Source: Lingula anatina (taxonomy: Eukaryota > Brachiopoda > Lingulata > Lingulida > Lingulidae). From it: a stretch of DNA of 64,000 nucleotides. Under the pieces are notes generated by a model. That model did no database searches and was not told the DNA's origin. It saw nothing but the letters and a program-made list of their open reading frames with translations. This document shows positions 1-12,340 of this stretch, in pieces; the first letter of the stretch is position 1; each line of letters starts with the position of its first letter. A program made the translations under genes and the position numbers. The DNA lies in assembly GCF_001039355.2 (NCBI RefSeq), contig NW_019775387.1:208112-272111 (forward strand). Reading direction: 5' to 3'.

Positions 1-382
1 TTTGTCAGCAAATATCTTAAAAGATATAAAATAGGTCTGTGTAAAACAGATACTTTCTTGTACTATGTATGTCTTTACCTCTATATCCCATAAAGCTGCT
101 GTGCAGTCATCTCCAGCAGAGATACACCTGAAATGGAAATTTATAACACTTTCAAATTTGGAAAATATTGTCATCATCTCAACTCTCAGTAAGTCTCAAA
201 TTATTTGCAGGAAAACAATCAGTTGACAGGTAGCTTAAACTCAAAGTAAGATAGATGGACCCAAGTTACCTGTGGTCATCTACCTTGACCAGAGCTCTGA
301 CAATGTCTGTGTGGTGCTGTAATATCAGAACCTCTCTGTACAGGTTACATGGCTGGGCATCCTCAACCATGTCCACATTCTT
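1..382 (-). CDS. WDR41: WDR41 (WD-repeat protein 41), two N-terminal exons, gene continues off the left edge
   Basis: Two exons read on the minus strand: 382-270 and 127-79. Both have AG acceptors and GT donors, and the phases join (phase 2 into phase 1). The translation includes YREVLILQHHTDIVRAL and, across the junction, CISAGDDCTAALWDI, which is a first WD40 blade with the typical (A/S)GDD and W-D ending. I matched it from memory to the start of vertebrate WDR41 (hHDIVRfLVqlDDyR..SAGDD). In vertebrates WDR41 is a beta-propeller that joins C9orf72 and SMCR8 and recruits the complex to lysosomes. The first coding exon, upstream of K-N-V-D at 382, was not found. The rest of the propeller lies beyond position 1. 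Neighbour POLI is divergent, so the two may share the promoter region near 3200-3600. Identity is fairly sure; partial gene. Confidence 0.8.
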
Positions 383-3179
383 CTGAAAATATATACAAAA
401 AACTTCAGTACAGGTATAAGGATTTAGTCAAACTTCTACACAGCATGTTGGTTGTGGACATTCTGTCATAAATACATAATAAGTCCTTATCATGATAATA
501 ATATCCAAAAGAACCAAGAACGTAGTCTCCTGTTCAAACTTCTAACTAGAATAAGAAGTCTGATGATTGGATATATTATGTAGAAACAAAATCTTTGTTT
601 CTGACAACAGTCTCCAATGTCACCTATCAGTTTTCTTTCTTCATACTTAAACCCAGTGATATAATTATAATGGATTCAGTGAACTGCTACTCTAACTGCC
701 ACATATAGTGTAGATAGGAAATTTACCACCAAACTATTCAGCAGCTGCATATCTGATATTTCAAGCATGGCCATTGTCAACAGCTGTCATTTCCTTCAAT
801 GCTGCTAGTCAGTCTCACCTCACTGTAAAGCACAGTGGGTAATAGCTCAACACAAAATTAGACCTAGTTTCTTACACTACTAACATCTAGCCAAATGCTG
901 TGTTAAATAGGCTAACTGACATTTTGAGTGAATAATTTACCTATCACATATCTTGCTTTATTCCCAATAACCGAATTACACATTAAATTAACAATTATCA
1001 CATTTTATCAATTATCAAGAGCAGTCTCCACACACTGACCTCATTGTCAATACATGTAACTAAGTTTTAATCTAAATAACAAGGGTCACAACCCTTGGAA
1101 GCCGTTTTCATAATACTGGTATCTATCATATACATATATGAATATCTATATGGGCCACTGCAGAGATGAGGGTTAACACGTTGATAACACAGATAACTGA
1201 ACACCACCTTTTATCAAAATAGGTTTAGCTGTGGATAAACCACTGGCTAAGGCTAAGAATGCTGAAAATTAATAAAAATGTGTGTGTCTACACACCTAAC
1301 ACCCAAACCCAATATAGAGGTGCAACTGATGTCACAGGCATGCTCTTAAAATATTTAGTGCACAAATTTCAAACTATGTCTGATTATTTAAGGGTCCCAC
1401 GTGAAGAAGTTCATATCAAAGTTTCATTCCCCAGGAACCATGATTAATAAAAAATAATTCAACTTCTATCCCCAAAAAGGAACATATGTTACTGTCACAA
1501 ATACAAAACGTTCAACTCTGAAAATTTACTCACTTTGAAAATTCAATCATTACTGGATTTTGTTCTTTGATCTATCTCCTACAAGTATAACCTTGTAAAA
1601 AATTATAATAATCTTTTGTATGGAGCAATTAATTGTCTGAGAGCTACTTTACTTTGCTTGTCACCGAATATTAAAAAAACAGGGAAAATACACCCTACCA
1701 ACAGCAAAATAAGCATAAAATAAATTATTTTTCCCATCGTGCTCCAAATATTATATAAGAAATGTCAAACTATCATGGAATCACAATATATTTTTCGGTC
1801 AGCAAAAGCACACCAAGTGCTTAAACATAATGAAACATTGTAACAATTTTTCTAGGGAACATAAGTTACCTAGTATTAGCCATGACACAAAGCCCCTTGA
1901 TAGTTTTTTATTTATAAAAATGTCCTGACGTCATGTCTAATTTACCATGACTGAACCACTACAAAATATATCGGAATGTATGTTTTTGGAACATATGTTA
2001 CTATTTAGGGCTCTTTCCGTAATGTAAAAGACATGGTAAAAATTAAAATTTAAATTGAGACAATTGTGGATTTTTGTTCTATACAAGTTTTAAAAAATTG
2101 AATAAAACTTTGAATTCATTCAATTTTATTTTTTGACACTTCAACATATGAAATGCACCTTTGGGTTTGGGTGCTAAATGTATACTGATCCTAGACAAAG
2201 TCTACATTGAAAGTCTTTAAAGCCCTCACATACAAGACATACTAGTTAAAGTTTATGTTCACAATAATATTAATTTATTGGAGGAATATTTTTAAAGGTT
2301 ACAATCCATCTACCGAGCCTAACTTCAATCTTGGCAACATTGTTATATTGAAAGCTATGAAAAAGTCCCACGCACAGAGCCCATGCAAAGTTATATTTTA
2401 ATTGTGATGGATTATATTGTGTATCTATTCATCTCATTCCCAATACAGTTTTTACTAATGGTCTGTCCTCATTTTGATTCCATTGGTCTCTGTAACTTAC
2501 TTTGATGTATGCAAATGTATATTGAATTCAATTTTAAAAAAATGTTTATAGGGTAATATTGTGATTTACAGGAAATTATATGTATTATTATCATTAATCA
2601 ATTTAATACAGTGATCACGTACATTATTGTCATTGTACAAGTCTTTGAGAGCACTGCATAGAAACTCACTATTCTAGCTCTATTCTTATCATGCTTTTGC
2701 CATTTTCACTAGTTACTAAAGCGGCTAGCAGAGATTTTGACAGCTTAGAGGTACATATATAATCTGTTCATCGATACTTTACATTGTATGATGAATGTTC
2801 CCATTGCCTCTGTCGCTTGGCTCACTTATAGCCTTAGATGCTTGGTAAGAACTAGCACGAAAATTCATGCCACATAAAATATTGACGATTCTGATATGTA
2901 CTGTCTGTGCTAGGTAAGAACATGCTTCTTGAGCACAAAGTTTGACACGTAAGCACTTTCTTTACCATGTCAGAAACCGTGCTTAGGGGTGTGTGATAAT
3001 GCGTGCGTAGCTAGCAGCCCTAGAAGCTTTTAAAGTCTTTAAACAAAACAGCCATTTTCACATAGAATGGTGTAATTAAATAACATAAAATTATATTTGA
3101 TGTCTTAATGCGTCAATTTCTGTAAAAACCTTGCAGTATATTCTGTAGTAATGAGAAATATTCTGAATATTATTCCTTG
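383..3179. other. Intron or intergenic stretch without recognisable gene
   Basis: About 2.8 kb of AT-rich sequence. It presumably holds WDR41 intron 1, and somewhere WDR41 exon 1, which I could not place. The short open frames here (for example 1259-1447) have no recognisable domain and low-complexity composition. No repeat shared with the rest of the window was recognised. Confidence 0.5.
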
Positions 3180-3606
3180 ATACTTAGTAAACAAACTAAC
3201 TTGCAAACCTCTTAACCCGGAAGTGCGCACTGCTTCAATTTGAAAAACAGCGCACCTCGTAAAGCTCTCTTGAGAAACGAGACTTTGACAAATTATGTCA
3301 ACAAAAATAACCACACGTGCGGTGGCCTTGCATGTTGGCAGGAAAGCTACCATGTACTTGGTAGGGTATTTACTTCACGTTTGATATCCAGAAGCTAATA
3401 GCAACACAATGTATGAATGACTTTGCCCTTTGTCTAGTATTAATCCTGGCATTTTGGTTCGCAAGTGGGGGAATAGACTAGACGGGGAAGTATTTGTGTT
3501 TACACAGGATGTTGTCTTTTTTTCAGGGCTCGGGATTTTAGATTGAAGTTATATATCTACAGCTATCAACCTGAGTTTATGCCATCTTTCAATGCAGAGC
3601 TGAAAA
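3180..3606. promoter_or_regulatory. Candidate (possibly bidirectional) promoter upstream of POLI
   Basis: The stretch is richer in CpG than its surroundings. It holds an ETS/GABP-type motif CCGGAAGTG at 3217-3225 and an E-box CACGTG at 3314-3319, ending just before the POLI start codon at 3607. ETS motifs of this form are common in bidirectional housekeeping promoters of animals. The divergent neighbour is WDR41 on the minus strand, so a shared promoter is plausible. No TATA box was seen at a fitting distance. Motif matches are seen; function is inferred. Confidence 0.4.
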
Positions 3607-6600
3607 ATGTCTGATGACGAATCTGAGGACTGGAGCCTCCCAGTAGAAGGAGAGGCTGGAGGAGGAAACGCTGCATTCTCTTGCAGCAGTAGCAAGCCCA
3701 GTTCTTCTGGTAAATATATGTGTACATGTGGTATTAACTACTGTATATGGATATAATAGTCACTTTTTACTTAAATGAAGAAAGTCTGATTCAATTATTT
3801 AGTAACATCTCTTACAATGGTCTAACATTTTTAAAGAATTTAATTTTTAATGGGTTTATTTCTTTTTGCTGAACAAATACTAATTGAAATTATTATAATA
3901 ATATGCCATTGTGTGTAGTTAAATTGTTTGCAGGGCCATCAGAGGTTTTGTTCTGAGGAAAAGTTAAACTTCTGTTACCTTTCCACATTGTTGTTTGCTT
4001 GTTCATGATATGTAGTCACTGTTGTTGACAACTATCACTGGCGTTATGTACTATGCTGTTTTGGGGAAGGCTTCTATTTTTACATTATTTAATGTTATTA
4101 ATATTATAAGTGCTGTGTTTATCTCTTTAGGATCCCTTAGTATTTGCCCAGATAATCATGCAAGGACTATCATTCACATCGACATTGACTGTTTTTATGC
4201 ACAGGTTGAAATGTTAAGGAATCCAGAGCTAAGAACAAAACCTTTGGGTATGTATGCAGAAAATGAAGTTTCACTAGACAATTACATTAAAATTGTAATG
4301 TCGAATGAGGTACCAGAAGGTGTATGTTTTTCAACAACAATTAACGGAGAGAAAAGTATCATGAATAGAACTATCTGTTAAAAAGCTCGCTCATATTTAA
4401 ATACTTCTATTTTATAGGCATTCAACAGAAGAACATAGTGGTTACGTGTAACTATGTAGCACGTGAACGTGGTATATCCAAACTGAGTTATATTAAAGAT
4501 GCTGAGAAGAAGTGTCCAGATATTGTTCTTGTCAACGGGGAGGATCTGACACACTACAGAGAAATGTCATATAAAATAACAAGTATGTTTAAAAAAATAA
4601 CAAAAAAAAAAATAATAATAAATAAAAAAATAAATAAATAACAAGTATGTTTAAAAAATGGTATGAATTTGTATTAAGCACAATCCAAGAATCTAAGGTA
4701 TATTAAAGTTGCATTAGTACATATGAAAAGCCTATAAGGCTTACTTGCCCCCTTTATAAACATACTAATACCATGTCTGGTGAACCCTCCGTCCAAAACT
4801 TTGCAGATAAAAAGTCTTCCAAATTGTTTTATTAACTAGACTGACTTGTAGAGAGTCTTACTTTGCCCTTGTGAATTCATAGTTAGATTTTTTAAAGGTA
4901 CATACGAACCGAGCATCGGTGGATAGTGGATTCCCAGTAACACATGTAAACCACTTCTACTAGATTCTTATAAGGCTCAAATAAATTCGACATGCCAAGG
5001 GATAAACTGAATAGATCACTCGATCAGCCATAAAAGAGCTTTAGACTGCTCCTTTCTTTAAATTTATGGTTGTAAATTTAACCTACTTCCGTGACCTACT
5101 TTCCTGCCCCATTGACATACAGCTTAGAATGCCAGCAGAAAAATCTGTTCAAACATCATTTTTGGGTAAAATTAAACAATGGTAATTCTCTTAGTTATAC
5201 TCCTTGAAACTATATGCTGGCATTTGGTTGGTTTTTGTGACAAAAAATTGACTTTGTATGCATCTTTAAAGTAAACTAGATTTTGTTGATAACAAGTTAT
5301 TCATATGCAAGACAGCAGATGCTAGTTAAATATAGTGCTGTCAGCTTTGAGAGATTTAGTACACAGTCATTTATGAAGTGTAGTATTCTGCTATTTATTT
5401 TTTGTTAGATTTTCTGTTGAAGTACACGCCTAAAGTGGAACGACTTGGTTTTGATGAGAACTTCTTGGATGTCAGTGATATGGTGAGAACGAGATTAAAT
5501 GACCCAAGTACCAAAGAAGAAGTAAAAGGTCACATTTATGGCCAAGGGCAAAAAGATGATGCTGGTAAGATTAATTTGGAGTCATTTCATAATATTTTCT
5601 TGTTAAGCGTTTCTCCTTTCTCTTGTACTTTTTGCAAACAAACACTATATGCACTTATATTATAAACTGTCTATGCACTAATAATTTTTGTCGCTTAATC
5701 CTTCTGGACCATTAGAATGAAGAAGTTGAAACTTTGGGGATTAATAGACCTATCATCAGAGATGTCCGTGAGCTCTTCAGGGTATAATGCACCTTGAGAT
5801 ATAGTTTCTGATACTTCTAAATATCCAAATATGAAAGCAGATTTATTTTTAAATAAATTTCCCATGTACAGGCATAGATATGAAGGACCCTTGACAATGC
5901 AGGAGTATGTGATGGCTACCCCCTGACACTATCTGGTTTTCTTTGTAGATAGCTGTACATGTGGTTGCCACGCTCGCCTGACAGTTGGTACCCAGATTGC
6001 AGCAGATATCCGCAGTGCTTTGCAAGAAGAGCTTGGCATCTCATGTTGTGCTGGAATAGCTTGGAATAAACTACTGTCCAAACTTGTGGCTGGTACTCAT
6101 AAGCCTAACCAGCAAACTGTGCTTTTTCCTGAGCACACATTTGAGTTAATGCTCAGTCTTGAGGCTGTCAGAGCAATCCCAGGTATAACTTTATCTTGTA
6201 ATAATTGTGCAATTTGAAAAATTAATACAGATCTGTTTCAGTAGCAATTTCTTTATGGATCCACAAAAATGTGTTGTGAAACATACACTGACCTTCCTAT
6301 GTAATAACATTGTTTTTACTTTTTTCATAAGAAATTTTGTAAGCTTTTAAAAGAAAATACATTGTTAGCATAAATGCACATAGATGGTAAATAACCAAAA
6401 CCAACAAAGTTACAGTAAAAATAACATGTTTTCTCAAGGTATTGGTCACTCTACTGCAAAGAGACTTGCTTCTCTGGGAATCCAAACTATATCACAGCTT
6501 CAAGAAGTAGACCAGTCTGTGTTGACAGGGGAATTTGGAAACAGCATGGCTCAAACGATGAAACTTTTGTCTTGTGGAAGTGACCAGTCCCCTGTTGTTA

Positions 6601-7415
6601 CAACAGGACAGGCTCAAGTATGATATTTGCTTTGTAGAATACATCCTCTGTAAATCACAATTTAGGTACTTGAATATCATTTACATACTGATTATGATTT
6701 CATTCAAAATGCAATCAACTGATGTTATTTGAAATTCCCCCTTTAAAGACGTTTATTTTGTTAATAGTTTAAAAGCACAGTCATTCCATTTTAGTCGATC
6801 AGCGATGAAGATTCCTTCAGAAAATGCCAGGATGTAGAGGATGTAAAGAATAGAATTGGTGGACTCTTAGACAACTTATTAAAAAGGTATGTATTATATT
6901 TAATATGTTTTATACGAATTCAATTGATAATTTGAGACAAGTCATTTGTTGTGGCAAGGAAAGCAATAAATAAAATTATGGGTTTGATTTTGCCGTTTTC
7001 TGAATAAAGTTTGGGTTATGCGAATGATATGCTAAGAAAGTTAAATTAATGAATATGTTTAATGAATTTACCCCAATTTTTTAGTATTAGTTTGCTATTA
7101 CCTAGAAATTTGGTATAATTGTTTGTCTGTAGACAGAGAGGTGTCCACATATACAACAAGATATTTATGCATTAGTTCCAACTCTCTTGAGAAAATGGGA
7201 AGAAAGAAGACAATATAATTGTCTTGTGTTCTGGTCCTTTTAAAGTCACTAAATAATCACAATTTTACTGACAACTTTGCTCTCTTACAGACTAGAGGAA
7301 GATGGAAGACTACCTGGAATAATACGATTAACCCTCAGAAAATTAGATAAAGAAGGGCAGTGGTCTAAGAGAGAAAGTAGACAATGCAGAGTTCCTAGTC
7401 ATGTTTTCGCATTAG
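3607..7415 (+). CDS. POLI: DNA polymerase iota (Y-family translesion polymerase), 8 exons, C-terminus not found
   Basis: Exons: 3607-3709, 4131-4247, 4418-4582, 5409-5564, 5949-6182, 6439-6617, 6795-6886, 7291-7415. All have GT-AG borders and matching phases, giving about 390 codons. Start MSDDESEDW resembles the acidic N-terminus of long vertebrate POLI. The palm carries both metal-binding motifs: HIDIDCFYAQVEM (exon 2) and ERLGFDENFLD (exon 4). QQKNIVVTCNYVAR and LVNGEDLTHYREMSYK (exon 3) are finger and palm signatures. The thumb helix-hairpin-helix IPGIGHSTAKRLASLGI spans exons 5-6. ESRQCRVPSHV (exon 8) begins the little finger. POLI is a nuclear enzyme inserting nucleotides opposite damaged template bases. 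After codon 390 the remainder of the little finger, PCNA-binding and ubiquitin-binding motifs (roughly 300 residues in vertebrates) are absent. A donor site (GTAATA) follows at 7416, but only transposon sequence lies beyond. The missing part may be displaced, misassembled or lost. Confidence 0.93.
4896..5265. mobile_element. TTAA-flanked MITE family A, copy in POLI intron 3
   Basis: A 370 bp segment bounded by TTAA on both sides (4892-4895 and 5266-5269). Its ends form a short imperfect inverted repeat (AGGTACATAC / AGATGCATAC). A near-identical copy lies at 19221-19597 and a truncated one at 18739-18978, both in THADA introns. There is no coding capacity. The TTAA target duplication is that of piggyBac-type transposases, so it is probably a non-autonomous piggyBac-like element. 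Confidence 0.65.
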
Positions 7416-7544
7416 GTAATAACAAAACTATTGCTTGGTATTGTGTGCTCAGTAATAACAAGACTATCCAGATGAAGATGAAATGAGTATTAAGAAGCGA
7501 AATTGTTTAATTATTTCCCTGCATGGAAAAAAGTTTTCTTGTAA

Positions 7545-8200
7545 TAGTCTAGTGGGATTTCCACAAAAGATGAATGGTAGGGGCATTTTGGGGTAAAAGT
7601 TGGGAACCAGGCTTATTGGCATAATTTTGGGATGCTGAATCCGATTAACCCGGTTCCCAAGCAAAATTTTGCATTTTTAACGGTCTAATTTGCAAAAAAA
7701 CAAAATGGCTGCCAGATTTCCTATTTTCTGCAATATCTCTGGAACTAGACAGGCAAATATGACAAATGAAGTGTCTTTACCTATATTTTCAGGGTCGAGG
7801 AACATTATTAAGATGTTTCTGTTAAAATTAGATTTACGCAATTTTCCTTAATATGCAAATTAGGATCGCCATTACTGAAAAACTGTTATACTTCTGTATC
7901 TCTGCAACTAGGCAATCCAACATGACAAGTGAAGTGTCTATACCTATGTTCTCAGGGTCAGGGAATGTTATAAATCAGATGTCTTGTCTGATGGGTAGCA
8001 ATGACTTTGTGAATCGTGTCCGAGTAGCACCTTTTATTGTTTCTTCCCCGTATCTGTCAAACACAAATCAATCTGCTGATAGTTAGAACCTGCTTTCAGA
8101 AATGCTGTTACATTAACTAGGCAAGCAAACATGACATATGAAGTGCCCACACCTATGTTTTCAGCGTTAGGGATAGTGGTTAAGACATTTTCACTATAAT
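7545..8200 (+). repeat. Left inverted arm with three degenerate ~160-200 bp subrepeats
   Basis: Three successive blocks near 7742, 7905 and 8118 share the order CTAG-CAA--ATGACA-(A)TGAAGTG, then CCTAT(A/G)TTTTCAGGGTC. Only the first two are matched in the right arm. The third extends past the arm boundary, so the arm probably grew by tandem duplication. Open frames in this stretch (for example 7853-8086) are within the repeat and are not considered genes. Confidence 0.65.
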
Positions 8201-8339
8201 CAAATCAGCAATGAGTGCTACACTGTCATACTGTAGCAATTATTCGAATCTGAATTGAATTTTGCAATTAAATACTGCGCTGCCATTGGGATGTAAACAT
8301 ATTGGATCACACAACTCCCCCTTTTACCTAGATTTAAAA

Positions 8340-8553
8340 ATGATTCCCTTATTAATGCAGTGGAGGGATTTGCTGAATCAAGTAATTCATGTGATGCAAT
8401 GTTCGGACTTGACATTTAAATGGATTTTTTTCAAACATATTTTCAAAAAAAGATTCCCTTATTAATGCAATGGAGGGATTTGCTGAATCAAGTAATTCAT
8501 GTGATGCAATGTACGGACTTGACATTTAAATGGATTTTTTTCAAACATATTTT
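8340..8553 (+). repeat. Two-copy direct tandem repeat, unit ~112 bp
   Basis: The block at about 8341-8446 is repeated at about 8453-8553 with two or three differences (for example AATGTTCGG against AATGTACGG). Both contain GGAGGGATTTGCTGAATC. It lies between the left arm of the large element and the Tc1 remnant. No function is apparent. Confidence 0.8.
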
Positions 8554-8814
8554 CTTTGATTTTTTCCCATATATTAGTAATGGATGAAAAAACACTTGTT
8601 ATCATGTTCGATATGGCTTTAATAAATCAACCCGTGTGAATACATCATCAAAAATTTAATTTAAATACGTATTCAAATCAGCGTTTTAAACAGCACATGG
8701 ATAATTTTATAGCTGATGACAACAAGGTATTAAATACTTATGAATTCGATATTATCAAGAATATCAGTTGGTAAGGATTTTCTCTTACACAACAGAATCA
8801 TCCAGACAAATGTG

Positions 8815-9856
8815 AAAAAATGGGAACTGATAAGAACGCGTGCAGCCTCTTCTAGCTGCAACCAGAGCCCTCACTCGGCGAGGGATCCATGCAGAGAGGT
8901 TTCTGAGAGTTTGATCCAGTATTGTGTTATACGAATTAGTCAGAGCTTGCCTAAGCTTGTGCCGATTTATAGGCTGGATGGGTAAGCTCTTGATTCTGCT
9001 AGCGATTTATGCCCACAGGTTTTCTATAGAATTCATGTCAGGGGAATTCCGTCTGGCAAGGCAACTGGTTTACTTCTTGGTTTTGCAGAAAAGCAGTTAT
9101 TGCATGGGCATGGTATGGTCAGGCATTGTCATCTTGCAGGATGAAGTTGTCCTGGAAGTACCTTCTTGCAAATTGCAAGCAAGTATTCCCTAAAATGTCC
9201 CTTTATTTTATCTGGTTGAGGTTTCCATCAATTGCCACCAATAGTGTTTTGGCTCCAGCGTGGAAACCGGCCCATACACAGATACCACCACGGCAACAAG
9301 TCACTGTAGTGTGACACAATCCTCGTGCAGTAACTCGTCTGAAAGCCTACTAACTGGTTCAGCCATCACGGTGGTAGAACTCAAACCCTGCCTCATCTGT
9401 AAAAATCTACATGAACCCAGTGCTGTGCCTGGAACCGCAAATGGTGTCTAGTCCACCACAGACGCAGATGTTGGTGTTGCTCTGTTAATAGAGGTAACCA
9501 ACTAAAAGTAGCCTTGCATTCACTAGAGTTCTAGAAACATGCTTTTGAATGGTAATTTGCCACTCATTTTTTACAGCAAGAGTTGTCTTTGTCCAGTTGT
9601 TGCGACATAACCGCAGCAGCAAGCGGTCTTCCCTTCTGGTGGTGACTTTAGGCCATCCTGGCCGTGGTCTCTGTGTTAATGTACCAGTCTGGTCGTGTTT
9701 CTGTAAGACGTTAGAAACTGCTCCCTGGGACACATGCAGCTGTCTGGCAATAGCAGTTTGCTTCAGTCCCTTCTGGCATAATGCAACAATAGTGTGGCAA
9801 GTTGCTGCTGTTAGTTCACATACCGTAAGGTCAGCTAACAGTCTGCAAAATATCAA
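8815..9856 (-). pseudogene. Tc1/mariner-like transposase, decayed
   Basis: Read on the minus strand. The first 123 residues (9856-9485) are open and contain a helix-turn-helix with the Tc1 pattern (GLKQTAIARQLHVSQGAVSN) and a GRP-like hinge (RPRPGWPK). Further on, separated by stops and frameshifts, are a DDE block (FTDEAGFEFYHRDG), GGICVWAGFHAGAKTLLVAI and ILQDDNA, then the C-terminal LRQALTNSYNTILDQTLRNL. These are the domains of a Tc1-family transposase in order. At least four in-frame stops make it inactive. It sits inside the long-arm element, probably by later insertion. A related fragment occurs at 60925-61330. Confidence 0.85.
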
Positions 9857-10469
9857 ACTATTTGACTGGACGTTGCCGAAATATAGAGACTTATTCTGCA
9901 GAACTGCTGCCCTTTTATACGCATTCTGTAACCAGCCAAAGAGGACTGCTCAGAGAAACTGCCACATATTACGTAATATAACCGCGCTTCTGAGAAAGCA
10001 GCCTAATGAACAATAACCAACACACCTGGCTACACATATACCTGATCACAATTGTCGTATGTGATCAATTTTTTTTAAAAAGTTAATTTATTATGAATAC
10101 TTTGCTTTTGAACTAAAATATTCCATAATAAATGGCAATATGTATGTGTATACTTTAAGTACACGATGACATCTCACCTCATCCATTTCAGTGATTTTTC
10201 CATTAGCTTATTACTGGTTACCCGTTGGTATCGTTTCATTTTAATTAACAAAATTTCTTGAATTTTAACTTTAATCTTCTGATATTCTATTGAATCCAAT
10301 TAAATGATTGACGATACGGAAAACATTTCTGTGTTTTAACATTAAAATAGCAAGTCTGAGCAGTTCCTCAAGCTTCTAAACGCTTTCGTTGAGACCAAAT
10401 CTGTAACAGAAAGGTTAACAGAAGACGTATTCTGCCCTGATTAAATTAAACTGAATGACTCCTAACTAA

Positions 10470-10717
10470 GTGTCGGATTTAGAGGGGGGCTGAAGGGGGC
10501 CCTGACCCCCCTTCGAATTCTTGTCCCCCACTTGAAATTATAATTTTGACTAGCTGAATCATAGTTGTAAACCATACCAAATGGTACCGTTCGCCCTCTT
10601 AAATACCAAAATTGTTCGTGGCCCTTCAACAGGCCCCTAACCCGTTGCCAAGTGGGGGGGAGGGAGGCTTTGCAACCGCGGACTCCCCCCTTCAAATTAT
10701 CCTGGATCCGCCTCTGC
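10470..10717. mobile_element. hAT-type MITE (CAG-GGCGGATCCAG family), copy 1
   Basis: The right end reads TGGATCCGCCTCTG, the complement of the familiar hAT-like CAGAGGCGGATCCA terminus. The left end is a decayed match (GTGTCGGATTTAGAGG). The interior shares ATTTTGACTAGCTGAATCAT and a run of C-rich blocks with a longer copy at 54893-55205, and the right half is matched at 49660-49780. It is nested in the long-arm element. Confidence 0.6.
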
Positions 10718-11389
10718 TCACCTTGCGTTATAACTGATTGGCAAGCACTGGCAGTTTCACTGGGAAAGCCTGACAATGCAGTGACCTTTGGTAGTTGGCT
10801 ATAATACGCACGTAAGAGCAGTTCTGAAGGCAGGTTCTAACTATCAGCAGATTGGCTAGTGTTTGACAGATACAGGGAAGAAACAATAAAAGGTGCTACT
10901 CGGACACGATTCACAAAGTCAGTGCTACCCATCAGACAAGACATCTGATTTATCACATTCCCTGACCCTGAGAACATAGGTGTAGACACTTCATTTGTCA
11001 TGTTTGCTTACCTAGTTACAGAGATACAGAAGTTAAACGGTTTTTCAGTAATGGCGATCCTAATTTGCATATTTAGGAAAATTGCGTAAATCTAATTTTA
11101 ACAGAAACATCTTAATAATGTTCCTCGACCCTGAAAATGTAGGTAAAAGCACTTCATTTGTCATATTTGCCTGTCTAGTTCCAAAGATATTGCAGAAAAT
11201 AGGAAATCTGGCGGCCATTTTGTTTTTTTGCAAATTAGACCGTTAAAAACGCAAAATTTCGCTTGGGAACCGGGTTAATTGGAATCAGCATCCCAAAATT
11301 ATGCTAATTAGCCTGGTTCCCAACTTTTACCCCAAAATGCCCCTTGCCTCTTATGCAGAGCCTTTTTTCAAAAATCTCACTAGACTACC

Positions 11390-11868
11390 CCCCCTTTAAA
11401 TTGCTGGCTTAGTGCCTGCTGTACTTTAGAAAGTGTGGGGGTTGCAGGGTCAAAAATGTTTGTTGCATGCACATGCACTTCAAAGCTTATACCTGCACAC
11501 TCTAGAGGCTGCCTCAAATTAAATGTCCTTTACACTTTTCAATTTGCTAAAGGTAAAGAGCTAGAACACATATAGACCAGGCTCATAGGCAGGGGGGGTT
11601 GAGTATTGGAACAAATTGCCCTTTTAGTTGGGAAAAGGTCCACTATGAACCAAAATTTGATCCAGGTAGTAAGTCATTTTTCAAGTTAGGTGAGTTGCTT
11701 GGGGCTTGTCACCTATTTAAAAAAATTAACTTTAAGTCTGCTTATAAAATAAAATGCTTATAATTTATTACAAACAATGCCCAGGTAGCTTTACAAACAA
11801 CAGTTGTGTAGTGGTCTGTCATCTGCAAAAGGTTTGGATGGAAGTGACCTGAAAGGTTCTCACACAAA
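11390..11868. other. Transposon-derived stretch, no gene
   Basis: It contains pieces resembling the 43156-43323 hAT-type MITE: AAATTGCTGGCT near 11398 and GTTGGGAAAAGGTCCACTAT near 11626. The pieces are separated by unmatched sequence. No coding exon of POLI or THADA was found here. Confidence 0.4.
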
Positions 11869-12083
11869 GGCTCTATTCCCATAGATTTTAGATCGATCTA
11901 TCCCCGCGGGGAGTCTCACTAGATCACTTTCAGATAATCCGACTTAAATGTCTGTCCCGCCTACTACAAGCTGTAAGGGGGTAATTAACTTTCGTGTCCG
12001 CCCGGCTGACAGCTATTTAGCGTGAACCCCCAGGGAGTTAGGTCGATCTAAAATAGGTCGATCTAATCTATGGAAATGGGGTG
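11869..12083 (-). mobile_element. MITE family G (AGATCGATCT ends), copy 1
   Basis: About 215 bp, in reverse orientation to most other copies. Left end GGCTCTATTCCCATAGATT; right end CTATGGAAATGGGGTG; both ends contain a palindromic AGATCGATCT-like core. Conserved interior blocks include GGTAATTAACTTTCGTGTCC and CCCAGGGAGTTAGGTCGATC. Flanked by AAAG on both sides, a possible 4 bp target duplication. Confidence 0.8.
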
Positions 12084-12340
12084 AAAGACCCAACATGGTT
12101 TTGTACTTGGCATTTCCATCCTACTGTTAAATGTAATCACTACACAATAAATGATGCTGTGAAAGCAATAATGTGGCAGCACTTTTTTGTGAATGAAAAC
12201 AAATGTATAAAGTATAAATTGTTAATTAAAAAAGGACAACTATAAGTAAACTTAATTTTGTAGCATGTGTATTCCCAATATACATTAGGATTTCATCTTA
12301 TATCCTCACCTTGGTACAGTGTCTGTATATAAAGACTAAG

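Larger units (their letters stand above)
7545..11387. mobile_element. Large element with ~560 bp terminal inverted repeats
   Basis: Left arm 7545-8106 and right arm 10822-11387 are inverted copies. Outer ends are TAGTCTAGTG and CACTAGACTA; inner ends are AGTTAGAACCTGC and GCAGGTTCTAACT. Each arm holds degenerate internal repeats, with a motif ATGACAAGTGAAGTG recurring about every 160-200 bp. Between the arms sit a decayed Tc1-like transposase (8815-9856, minus) and a hAT-type MITE (10470-10717). No intact transposase fits the long arms, so this looks like a non-autonomous long-arm element or foldback element that later took in a Tc1 copy. It begins 130 bp after the last POLI exon found. No target-site duplication was clear. 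Confidence 0.75.

Noticed and set aside
3105..3353. 82-codon minus-strand frame as WDR41 exon 1
   Set aside because: Its translation does not resemble the WDR41 N-terminus and no donor with phase 0 at the right place was found.
9549..10016. 155-codon plus-strand open frame
   Set aside because: It is the antisense of the Tc1 helix-turn-helix region read on the minus strand (9856-9485) and has no domain of its own.
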